64,000 bases of DNA, taken from Limnomonas spitsbergensis (Eukaryota > Chlorophyta > Chlorophyceae > Chlamydomonadales). The translations under genes and the position numbers were made by a program. The stretch covers positions 2,790,001 through 2,854,000 of the forward strand of contig JAYJMM010000041.1 of NCBI GenBank assembly GCA_037349105.1, in the 5' to 3' direction. Of this stretch, positions 39,731 to 50,307 are shown piece by piece. Position 1 is the stretch's first letter; every line of letters begins with the position of its first letter. The notes under the pieces are model-generated. The model did no database searches, had not been told where the DNA came from, and saw only the letters and a program-made list of their open reading frames with translations.

Positions 39731-42284
39731 TCAGTTGTAATTGGAGCCAAAGCATCCCTGTGCTTCAACCCCTGGGCATTGATCAGGGTCACCTGGCTCA
39801 TCCCATCCATCGTTGTATTGCGCAAGCTGCGCACTGTGCACTTCCTCACCTCTGTACTCTGTTGCGTGCGCGTGAAGCCCTGGGCCTCTGTAGGCAGCAT
39901 CATGTGCGTGCTCATAGTCCTCACCGTTGTCTCGTTGATAGAACCTAACACCACTCTGATCCTCCTCCACCGCACGCGCGGCATAGTGGTTGTCCAGATT
40001 GAACTTTACCTCAGCCTCCGGCTTGTACTCTGGCCCTAAGGACACATACGGCACAGCCCTCTGCAGGTCACCTGGATCAACTTGCACATTTGCTACTGCG
40101 GCAGTTGGCATGAGAGCCCCATCCGCAACAGTCTTATGACTCTTCTCCAAAGCCTCCATGACCCTACCTCTGGCTGCCGACGCGAGGAACGCAGGCAACT
40201 GGTCACACTTATCCAGGTAGTGATCACCGTGGCAGATCTGACAGTTTTTAACAGCCATCGGTCTGCTAGAAGGGTAACCCGATCCTGTCGGTCTCTGCAC
40301 ATTGCTGTACCCACCTCCTCCTTTTCCAGCCTGGAAAGGCCTGGATGACCCGGCGCTTGGGCCGCGATGCGGGTGCATTGTGCTAGGGTAACCCCCTGCA
40401 CTAGATCTCACCTCCGTGGCATGACTCCTGGGTGTAGCATGCTGACCAGCATTCTGGTTTCTTCTTCCAGCATCCTTGCTTCCCTCTGCAGTCAGGTCCT
40501 CATACCTGATACCCTTCCTGACCTGCGTCCTCACACGGTACTCATAGGCATTCTGCATGGCCTCAATGATCACACTCGCCTGTACCATGAAGTTATCATC
40601 TTCAACACCCAAGCCCTGGAGCTCTCTCTCACACACCTCCTGGAGGTACACTGGTACTCCACGCATGATCACATCAATGATGGAGGTCCTCTCAATCGTC
40701 CCATTGTAAGCGATCTTGTTAGACCCCTGAAATGCTGAGTAGACAGACAGACACCTGATCCCAAACTGCCTGGGGTTCTCGCTGACAAGTACCGTCCTGT
40801 CAAGCTGATTCTGCTTACCCATGATGCAGCCCTGGGTCCAAATGGCCAATTCAGCAGATGTCGCGACGTTGAGGTAACGCTTGGCTACCATCAACAGGGC
40901 TTCAATAAAGCTGTACGGCTCATCCTGTAATGGATAAGGCTCGTACTCTCGTACCCCAGCCTCCTCGACCCCCATCAGGATCATCTTGTTCCTCCTCATA
41001 TTCCCCATGATGGTCTGAGTGCCATCCTGCAGGAAATCATTCCTGGTACTGCCATCCCTGCCCTCAATGGCTCTCACCAAAGGCGGCATAGCGCTGGGAC
41101 ACAGAAACTCTAGCTCTGCGAAGTGCTTCTTGAGAAAAGCAACCCCTGCTGGCAGAATAGTGCTCATGATGATGCTCACCTGGGCAGACACAGCATCGTG
41201 CAGCCTGTGCACGTTATTCCCCCAGAACAACCTGAGTGATCGGTCCCATATCCTGTGAGAGATAATGCTCTCAGTCGCTGAGAACTCAACAACCTTGGAC
41301 GAGTCAATCACCGTCTTCCCATCCAACCTAACATCAGTCAACCAATTCACTGGTCCTGGTGCGGCACTCTCTGAACCACGGTGTCCACCAGGATCATCTC
41401 CTGCAGGAACTTGGCTCCTGACAGGGTCTACTGACTCGTGCAACACACCGTATCTTGACACCCATCTGTGACCGGGAGGCTGACCCCCACCCGGAGGTGG
41501 TCCACCATTAGGTGGTTGGTTACCTCCTGCTGGCCCCTGACTATAGCCAGTTCCTGTCCCACCTCCGTGGAACTCACCTCTGTCTTGATGTCCATACCTC
41601 AGGTTCGGACTCATGCCCTGCCCTTGCGACTGACCTTGATATTGATCATGCCCTTGGCCCTGATTGGTGCCCTGACCTTGACCAGGGGACCGGTGCTCTC
41701 TGTGATTCTGACCAGAATCTCTCACAGATGGAAACCCATTCCATGATTGCTCTCTAGGTACCTGCTGAGCAGGCCTGAACCTACTCTGGTCCTCTTGAGA
41801 AGGCTCTTGATAGCCGCGTTCCTGGGACGGTGCAGCTGCCATACCTCTAGTGCCTGCCCGCAGGGGCTCACTGATCATTGCAGCCGCTCTAGCTGCATCC
41901 TCACCTTGCTGTCGGCGATCATATTCCAGGAGCAGTCTCTGGGCAAGCGCCGCCCTATCACGGGCTGCCCTAACCCTGGAGCTATCCAGTCCAGGACCAC
42001 CTAGACCCTGAGTGACAGGAGTATTCCAAGTGGAATGCTCGGTGCCCGCAGCCGTATGAAACGACTGTGATGCAGAAGGTCCCGTGAAACGATTACCTTG
42101 TTCTTGGGGTTCTCCCGCGGTGACATCATCCCCGGTACTCCCCCCAGACCCTTCACCTTCAGGCTCTTCCGACACGGACGCCAAACCTTGCATCCGCGGC
42201 ACAGAGTCTTCATATCGTCCAGACTGTGGGTAGACTGGTACGTTATGCGTCTGTCCGGCCGGCCTCGCAGGAACTTGCGTCGGC

Positions 42285-42316
<32 letters not shown>

Positions 42317-43180
42317 ACGTGATGATCCAGGTTCCACACCATGACCTTCTCTTCTCATGGATGCACCCTGAATTGGCGCAGCATTGGAGGGAGGGACAGC
42401 GGCGGCAGCAGCGACGGGCACAGATACTGGGATGTCAACAACAGGCACATGCACTGGTGCACTCTGCGCCATGGGCTCATGCACCGCAAAAGGCATTGAC
42501 ACGTGCACAGCAGGAGACTGTTCAGGTGCTCTCTGTGGCGCGGCCACTGATGTAGCGGACCCAGACTGAGACCCACCCTCGCCAGCAGTCACAACACTCT
42601 GTTCTGCAAGCCGGGTAACCTGCGTCATTTTGGACGGTGTCCCTGTGGAAGCATACTTGCGACTCTCCTTCTTGAGGTACATATACACAGGGTTGTCATA
42701 TTGCATTTCCACCTCTTTCCCTGTTTCCACATCTATGAATTTCTTTGGAACCTGGACAGGTGACGCAATCAGAGCTTCTTTAAGAGCTTCGTTCCGCTCA
42801 TCTTCCATAGGAACAAAGGTCTTCAGCGTCTCGTCATACTCCTCATAACTGCATGCTTGTCTACTTTCCAAAGCTGACATCGCCTGATCAACCCTCTCTT
42901 GTTTGAGCTTTAGCTTCTCCATGCATACCCTACTTTGTGGTCCAGCCCTGTCATACATCTGTTGCCACATAGACTTCGTTTGCACAAGCGAAACTAGAGG
43001 ATCAGACGAGGTTCCAGCAACTGAAGCTCCAACTGGCACACCCTTTGCTGCTAGAGCACTCCTTGTGTTCTTAGCAACACTATCCTTCTCAATCTCTGGA
43101 GCGACTTTGGGCGCTTCTACAGCCCCTAGCCCGCTCATCTTCACCGTTTTATCGATCTTGGAACGAACGATTTCAGCCAC
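39731..43180 (-). CDS. Gag-like protein with zinc knuckle
   Basis: 1149 codons, the first ORF after the 5' repeat, starting ATG at 43180. The N-terminal part is helical and charged. The middle is Pro/Gln/Gly-rich with a run of 12 prolines (about residue 297) and many GQ repeats. A helical Gag-type region follows (LRLFWGNNVHRLHDAVSAQV to about 900). Near the end is the zinc knuckle CQICHGDHYLDKC (about 980-992), C-x2-C-x3-H-x4-C spacing. Retroelement Gag proteins of this sort package the RNA. Unusually long for a Ty3/gypsy Gag. Confidence 0.8.
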
Positions 43181-43219
43181 AGACGATTAGAGGTGATCCT
43201 AATCGGACTTTTTCTTTCT

Positions 43220-43946
43220 TAAACAAGTACTAATAAACTCTTACAGAGCTTATAGTAAGAGCTTCTCGATCCACTGCTGTAACTCAGTGAAATCAGCTCG
43301 ATAACAGGTGATAGCTCTTGCTACTTCACCTGGACTTCTTCGATACTGTTGACAAGATCTCGTAAAGCCTCGACACTTGAGGTACTTATGGGGTTCTTGG
43401 GACGATCTTGGGCGATTGTGGCCGTTGATCTGTGTGATGAGTCGCTTGCTTGGCGACTTCTGATGAGTGAAGATATCTCTGATAAATCAGACGGTCGACT
43501 TGGAGCCAAAGGAAAGGCTGTAGATTGGAGGTGTGATGGTGGGTTGGTGGTAATATCCAGCTGTAAGACTGGAGATATGCCTTGTTAAGAGGCAGGAATA
43601 ACGCTAATTGCTGCAGATGGTCGACTGTTGGCCTAGATGCACTGCCAGCTTCGTATCAGGAGACTTGTTGATGCTTATAGAGTCGCTGTTGGCCTAGTTG
43701 CTCTGCCAGTTTCCCCTTAGTAAGACTTGGATTGACGATTAACTTGCAGATTGATAATCAGGAACAATAGCTAGAAACGTTAAGAGTCTATTGTAGGCCG
43801 TGAGATCAAAGTAAGAAAGAAAAAGTAAAGGACCCAGATCGGAATCCTCTAAGTCGGCACCCACACTTGTTCAGGTTCACACACAACTCCCAACCGAAAA
43901 AGCAGTTGGCGCAGTCAAACGCACGGTGCAGTCATACGTCGTGACA
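43220..43946 (-). repeat. long terminal repeat part at the 5' end of the element
   Basis: Matches 27462-28188 over 727 bp. It lacks the short part on its inner side: taaacaagtac is preceded by tttttctttct and not by the short repeat. Gag starts only 40 bp further in. Confidence 0.9.
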
Positions 43947-43954
43947 ACTTTGTC

Positions 43955-45740
43955 TAGTACTGGTACATACGTGAAGGTCACACTAAAAGTGCATGGCCAT
44001 TGGCCATGTTCATTTCAGTGTGCGAAACCGATATAATGCGCTTGGCATGCTGCTGGACAGGCAACACCAGGCCTATGAAGACGAAAACATCATTGGCCTC
44101 TACCTCGCCAGCATTTGAGCTGAAACCTCGCGCAAAAACCAGTGAATAGACACACACCGATTCATTTATGAATGTATGCACAATTTGGAAGCTTTCAGTG
44201 CATGGGATCACTGACAATCCTTTCAATTATGCCGCCCCTGGTACTTGCTACATCTTATAACCCTGATTGTGCAATGCATGGGCGCATGCCTATCCTAGCC
44301 CTCACACAAAAATACTTAGGCACTCGGGAGGTCCCGCCAGGCGACCCTTTCACATATAACCGGTTTTAGTTTGCGCACCCCGGATTTTGATACCCGAGAG
44401 ACTTTCTGGAAGAAAGGAACGGTAGGGATTCTGCGGTAGATTCTAGGCGTGCGTTACATTGATAGGGACCCAACCCGTACCGTTCACCTCATTTGACATC
44501 AAAGTTCTCCTTCCTCCCGTAATGGGTTGCATTTCTTTTTGCAATGCTCTGAACAACGTTTTTCGCACCACCTTTTCATATGCCGCACAGAGCTTCAGCA
44601 ATCTTGACCTCATTCGACCTAAATGCCGCGGACAGGGGCCAGACACAACAGATCGAAATACCGAAAGCAAAGCCGAAGACTGGCATGCAAAGCAGGGACT
44701 GACAAGGTGGCGCGGTGTTGTACACATTTGAATGGCGCAGCAACAAGTCACCTCGGTTGGCACCGAGGCGGTAAGCAGTGCACGACAGATTCAGCAAGAC
44801 AGATAAGCAAAATGCAATGCGCGACAGATGCTGCCAAGTAAGCAAAACGTACCATGCTAATACGTGCGAACGGCATGGGCAGTGGGTTGGACATCGGAAT
44901 CGCCCATGCGATGTCGCAGGCAGGGTTGTGCTGTTGTGCACAGTTCAACCCCCCCCCCTTGTTGAAATGGCGAAGTATATAAGGTTATACATCTCAGTGG
45001 TTATGTTGTTTAGCATGAAAAGTAGGTTTGGGGTTTAGGGTTTAAACCCTACCGTAGGGTCAAAACCCGAAACCCGAAACCCTAAACTAGTGGGCAGTAG
45101 GTTACAAGAGCAAAGCTGACGATGAAAATTACTCCTCTATGGACTCCAATCATGCATGTGACATCGCATGATGCAATGATGGGCCTCCTTACAAGGCAGC
45201 CAAGTTGCGCACCAACAACCAACGGCCAATGCGGCAGCAAACAGTACACAGCAAGTGCTGCAAAACATGCACAATGAAAGCATCCTCTACATGGCACCAG
45301 GGCAGATGATGCAACATGGCTACCAGGCTGGCAGAAATACAGATGGCGAGAAGTGCACGGCGGATAGTGGATGTTGCCAATCAGTCACAAAAACTGCAAG
45401 CAGTTATGAGCATGCACAATTACAAGAACCACTCAGGGCACTACGGCACATGTTGTAACCCAGCTACTGGGTTGGCAGAAATTCAGCCAACATAGACTCA
45501 ATGCAATGAAGCATGCAGGTGCACCCAGAGAAATCTCTGGGTGCACTGACCCACCAATCCTCAAAAGTACAAACAAGGGTAAACTCGGTAGCCGGCCCTT
45601 AGTGACAGCCCTTTCACGTGCATTTCGTTATCCCGGTTCCGTTTCCCATTTCGTACCTGAATCCTTTCGTTTCTTCGGACATCAAGAACCATGAACAAGA
45701 GTGCTTACCTGCTTACCTGCTTACCTGTTGCTAGTTGGGC
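43955..45740. other. spacer right of the large retrotransposon
   Basis: No supported gene. It holds an interstitial telomere-like inverted tract at 45015-45090 and Gln/Met-rich short frames (45190-45460) without clear identity. The motif cacactaaaagtg at about 43979 is shared with 27094. Confidence 0.4.
45015..45090. repeat. inverted telomere-like repeats
   Basis: ggtttggggtttagggttta is followed at once by aaccctaccgtagggtcaaa and cccgaaaccctaaac. The TTTAGGG and CCCTAAA strands meet head to head around 45038. Confidence 0.75.
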
Positions 45741-45745
45741 GCCCA

Positions 45746-45800
45746 AGCACGCGGCCGAGCTTTGAGCGGGCCCATAGGTGTTACGTTGTTAAGTCGTTAT
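45746..45800 (+). repeat. LINE-family 3' tail motif, copy 3
   Basis: gggcgcccaagcacgcggcc then gagctttgagcgggcccatag, as in 1168-1222 and 54269-54320. No LINE coding sequence is next to it, so it may be a severely 5'-truncated copy or a SINE sharing the LINE tail. Confidence 0.55.
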
Positions 45801-45882
45801 TGACATGCTGCTAGGGTACGCACAGTACTTTGGGTGTGTACTTTAGCACACGATTCTCACTCCTTCTTTTTAGGTCGCGGCA

Positions 45883-46334
45883 TGAAGCAGGGCAGTATAG
45901 ACAATAATGCCCTTACTTGTATCTCTTATCTGTCAATGCTAGGAGAGGAAGCGGAGACAGGGGAGTCGGGAACACGGTGGAGAATCGCTGGTTACATCTT
46001 GATACAATCGTCGAGCAACAGAGTCGGCATACAATAAGATCACGAATCAACAGAGTCTCAGTATAAGAAGGCCAAGGCAGGCCATTAAACAGTCACGCAA
46101 GATTCGGATAAGAAAGTGTCTCAAAGGAATAAAGCTAGTCTAGCTACCGACAGCTTACACAATAGAGTGAGGCGAAGCTACCTTCCGTAAGCCTCTAACT
46201 AGAATACGCCCGTAAGATAACATCTTCAGCATGTGCAGAGAAATACACGACTAGCAAACCTAAGAGCATGGTATCCTAGCTACCATCTCTATCTATCATT
46301 AGCATGGCACTTAGGACGTGCCAGCTCTGTTACA
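45883..46334 (-). repeat. LTR, 3' by element orientation
   Basis: tgaagcagggcagtatagac to agctctgttaca, 452 bp, near-identical to 48781-49232. Confidence 0.92.
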
Positions 46335-46349
46335 TTCTCCTCCCTTTTC
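46335..46349 (-). promoter_or_regulatory. polypurine tract of the non-autonomous LTR element
   Basis: The minus strand reads GAAAAGGGAGGAGAA immediately before the TGTAACAG start of the 3' LTR. Confidence 0.8.
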
Positions 46350-48401
46350 AAACAGGCTACGCCCTCGGAGCCATCCAAAACTAACATGCTCGTGGCAAAA
46401 TAACTAGAATACCATACGATGATCAGTCGACGGAAGTCCAACGTATTCGTTCATAAACAATCATCTAACTGCCAACTAAATTATTCTCTCAAAAGTCAGA
46501 ACACTATTTCTTGTAACATATCAAGTCATGGGAACTACAGAAGGACGTCAACATATCGAGCACATTGGAGCGTAACAACAATAGGTATGCTACCTTCCAT
46601 CACGCCGTAGTAAGCATTTTAACCATCTAATAGCTCGTGATTACGCATCTGCGTTTCCATCTTCGTCTTGTACGTCTTCTTCGTCTTCTTGAACATAATC
46701 CGTAATTTCCTTTCCCCCGGGACTGTATTTCCTTTTCCCCGGGACTGACGGCAGGCTCCCGCTCCTCTAAAATCCTGACGTAACTGGTGGTGGAGGCTAT
46801 GCATAAATCCTAGAGAGCGACTCCGGAGGAACTACAAAAAACCTAGGTAGCGTGGCCATGGGATAGATGTTGAAGCGATGCATGAAGGCATGCTCAAAAT
46901 CTTTACAAGCAAATGCGTAGAACGCAATCAATGCTCGACCCATGAATGGATAAAGTGCAACATAGTACACGATATCACCCCCCATCTCACCAGACGGGGC
47001 AGGCCAGGGATAATGACTCTCCTGCCTGGAGCGAGGGTGGACCCTGGTACGAAACCCAAGCTATGGCTTGGTTACTCTGTCGCAACCTGGCCTGATGGAC
47101 TGATGTGCTTTGCAAAACTCATCCACCAGATGATGAAGCTAAGGCCGCTAAAATACGCGTGAGGCAATTGCTCGCTTGTCGCGCTCCGCAGCCGGAAGTG
47201 TTAACATCATAAGCCATCAATCAGCCGGTGCCGCATATGCAAGATCTGCATATCGTATGCGGCACATACAACCATGAACCATGATAGTGCATTCATGTTG
47301 TGAGCTGAACATCTTCATCTCTCTGCGAGCTCATCTCGGCCAGTTACGGTGAGAGTGCATTAGAACTCCGGATCAGATGGCATGGTGACACACACGCGAA
47401 GACAAACTGCCGTTTGGGTCAAAGCCATGTTCTAGATGTCGCCGGAAAAGTCCGGATGGCTTAAAGCACTATCCGCAACCTAGAGGAGGAAAATCCTAAT
47501 CCATTAGCGTGTCACAACGGGGCCGTTAGAAGTGGAATACCCAAGACGAATCACGCAAGGATCCCGTGGGCGGTGTATAGATATCGGGCTGATTCTAGGA
47601 ACACCTCATCTCCGTGCAAAGAAACCTCTGTCTTGACATGTAAGAATCTTCGTCTCGAAACTTAACATTGTCTTGACATTACCTAAGGTGTTGAGGCTAC
47701 TCGGCCTATTGTGGTCAGTGGTCCCAAGACGATGCACGGCAATTACTCTTCACCGGCTTGTCAATGGTCCTAGCTCGACGGACGGCATTAACTCCTCTCA
47801 TGCCCATCAGCTGACCCATCTCTCCTTCTCCCTCAAAATAAATGTGTGCACTCCGGGGCACATCTAACAATTGCTTATGACCGGGTTCCGTGAGTTGCCC
47901 CACCATCAAGTTGATGCATCTAGCCTAGGCGGTACAACTCTTTAGATCTACGCCACGGGTTCAGATGGGAATTGCTTTGCCCGTCGTTCTTTGATTTGGA
48001 TGGAAGAGACGGCCACAAGGGACTTATAGAACTAGGGCGAAAATCTGGACGGAATCAAAAAATCTGGAAAATCGGAAACCCGAGCGTGCCGAATCTGGGT
48101 TCCATACTCCCTTCATCTTCAAACCACGTCGTTACGAAATGAAATTAAAACGAAATGCCAATTCAGCACCCATGGCTCGTTGCGATAGAGTAACTACTCG
48201 CTAGACACGAGCTCATGTCGCCGAGACTGGCTGTTGCGCTGACCGGTCATTCAAAAAATCTCACACTGAAGTTCACGCTGAAGTTCAGCCTGCCAGTCGA
48301 GTCACCCATCGAGATTACGCAGTTTCCATACGGGACGGGCACTCCGAATCCTACACCCATGCAACTGCCTACATGGCTGATGAGGTACGACGGTCGCTGG
48401 A

Positions 48402-48625
48402 GGTCGCAGGCAAGCGCATAAGCATGACCGGGTGTCAAGCAAATCCGCAAGCGAGTACCGATGATTACTTTGCATGCACTGTGGTCGCAGGCAAGGGATT
48501 CAGCAAGACCGGGTGTCAAGCTAATCCGCAAGCGAGTACCGATGACAACTTTGCATGCACTGTGGTCGCAGGCAAGGGATTCGGCAAGACCGGGTGTCAA
48601 GCTAATCCGCAAGCGAGTACCTTGT
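48402..48625. repeat. 81-bp tandem repeat inside the LTR element
   Basis: Three units starting at about 48400, 48481 and 48562 (gtggtcgcaggcaagggatt ... gagtacc). Being a multiple of three, it keeps a frame open on the minus strand (a 27-residue repeat), but no homologous protein is recognised. Confidence 0.85.
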
Positions 48626-48757
48626 CCTAACCTAAGTAGCGACAGCAAGCAACGTATATTTGATCAGATGCGACAGTTTGGCCAGAGGCGACGTTTGGCA
48701 ACAGTAGGAGCGTGATACCGGCATGTCCCAAATCATCACTGCCATGGAAGACAGGAA

Positions 48758-48778
48758 GGATCGAACAGCTCTGAACCA
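48758..48778 (-). promoter_or_regulatory. tRNA primer binding site
   Basis: The minus strand reads TGGTTCAGAGCTGTTCGATCC, 2 bases inside the LTR. Its complement on the plus strand ends in CCA and has the ggatcgaac T-arm sequence of a tRNA 3' end. Close to, but shorter than, the usual initiator-Met primer complement. Confidence 0.75.
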
Positions 48779-48780
48779 AA

Positions 48781-49232
48781 TGAAGCAGGGCAGTATAGAC
48801 AATAATGCCCTTACTTGTATCTCTTATCTGTCAATGCTGGGAGAGGAAGCGGAGACAGGGGAGTCGGGAACACGGTGGAGAATCGCTGGTTACATCTTGA
48901 TACAATCGTCGAGCAACAGAGTCGGCATACAATAAGATCACGAATCAACAGAGTCTCAGTATAAGAAGGCCAAGGCAGGCCATTAAACAGTCACGCAAGA
49001 TTCGGATAAGAAAGTGTCTCAAAGGAATAAAGCTAGTCTAGCTACCGACAGCTTACACAATAGAGTGAGGCGAAGCTACCTTCCGTAAGCCTCTAACTAG
49101 AATACGCCCGTAAGATAACATCTTCAGCATGTGCAGAGAAATACACGACTAGCAAACCTAAGAGCATGGTATCCTAGCTACCATCTCTATCTATCATTAG
49201 CATGGCACTTAGGACGTGCCAGCTCTGTTACA
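48781..49232 (-). repeat. LTR, 5' by element orientation
   Basis: Same 452-bp sequence as 45883-46334. Transcription of the element should start in this copy on the minus strand. Confidence 0.92.
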
Positions 49233-50049
49233 CGGCAGCGGGGGTCGAAATTTCGGTAAATGAGTCTCTCAGGTCCGGGAGCCGACGCATGAGCGTAAGA
49301 CAATATTTCAGCAAATCGTCCGCACAAGCAAAGAAGCCATGACTCCGCATGACGCATCACGCAACAGCCAATTCGGGCAAATATTTATTTTCTAAGCTCA
49401 CAACCAATATGATCTTATTAACAGGTTCGCGCAGCTTCTAAAAAGCAACTTCACGTGCTGCGGGACATTTTGAATTGCTTTACCGCGCTAGCATTTTGCA
49501 CACCCACAAATAATTAAAGGCGGACTTAAACTGGTTGTACGGCATAGCTATTCGCGGACCGTATAGTATGGGGCGAACCGTACATTATGCGCGTATCCGT
49601 ATAGAGGGGGAGATTCCGTCCTTTTGGCGCCCTCCTTCGCATATCATGTTCGTGGGTTTGAATCTTTGCTTGCTTTATGCGGGGTTTCGGAAGAGCCTTT
49701 CGTTCCACTGTGTCTTGGGCGGGTGAGTTATTTGAGAGATGGAAGTCGAGGAAGGAGGAGCTGCGAGGATTGGTCGGATTATTGTAGCTATGCTTATTTC
49801 GCACCCCCTCCTCCTACGTTCACGGCCTTTAGATTAACCATGAGAGGATTTAGAGAGGAAAATTTGGCAGTGCCGGGGTGCATGCAGCGAAAGAGGCAGT
49901 TCAGGAGGAACAATCATACGAGGTTAAAGCGAAATACTGCAACACCATTGCAAAGCCGCTCGCCGACGAGAAGGGGGGCGGGTGCATTTAAGGCTTGACG
50001 CCATTTCTCGATTACCAACAGGCACCACCATACCTCCGGTGTTCGTTGC

Positions 50050-50307
50050 GTGCAGATCATGGGGCATTTGTTCGATTGGGGTGATGTCAACGCTTTGAAA
50101 CGGTTCCTCCACGACATCAATGAGGAATATGGCCCCTATGCCCACAACATGTGGAAGGCCGGCCGCATCAGGAACATTGAGGAGATCGCTGCGTCCCCGC
50201 TGGAAACACTAGTTGGCATCCTTGCCCCTTGCCCGCCGCAACCCTACCACACCACCCATGCATCCACCATCATCGCCCGAGCGAAGAATGTAGGTACAGA
50301 CGCATGA
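50050..50307 (+). CDS. unknown conserved frame in the left palindrome arm
   Basis: An 85-codon frame with GDVNALKRFLHDINEEYGPY and WKAGRIRNIEEIAASPLETL. The right arm encodes the same stretch on the other strand with mostly conservative changes, which suggests it was under coding constraint. No family recognised. It may be an exon of a larger gene or transposon protein; exon limits were not determined. Confidence 0.4.
   Translation: MQIMGHLFDWGDVNALKRFLHDINEEYGPYAHNMWKAGRIRNIEEIAASPLETLVGILAPCPPQPYHTTHASTIIARAKNVGTDA

Larger units (their letters stand above)
27401..43946 (-). mobile_element. 16.5 kb Ty3/gypsy-type retrotransposon with DNA methyltransferase domains and split direct repeats
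   Basis: On the minus strand: a 727-bp repeat (43946-43220), ORFs for Gag, protease-like, three unknown proteins and Pol, a purine tract at 28261-28253, a 61/62-bp repeat (28252-28191), the dinucleotide GC, the 727-bp repeat again (28188-27462) and the short repeat again (27462-27401). Outer ends are TGTC...GACA. The flanks share ACTT (27397-27400 and 43947-43950), a likely 4-bp target duplication. The repeat copies look identical, including both embedded small ORFs, and all large frames are open, so insertion was recent and the copy may be active. No clear tRNA primer site was found after the 5' repeat. Confidence 0.9.
45883..49232 (-). mobile_element. non-autonomous LTR retrotransposon, 3.35 kb
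   Basis: Two 452-bp direct LTRs (45883-46334 and 48781-49232) with TG...CA ends differ at one noted base (a at about 45941, g at 48839). The 5-bp target duplication CGGCA flanks the element (45878-45882 and 49233-49237). On the minus strand a tRNA-like primer site (48778-48758) follows the 5' LTR by two bases, and a polypurine tract (46349-46335) precedes the 3' LTR. The internal 2.4 kb has no Gag, protease or Pol frame, so it must depend on another element. It resembles the large non-coding LTR elements of plants (LARD type). Confidence 0.9.
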
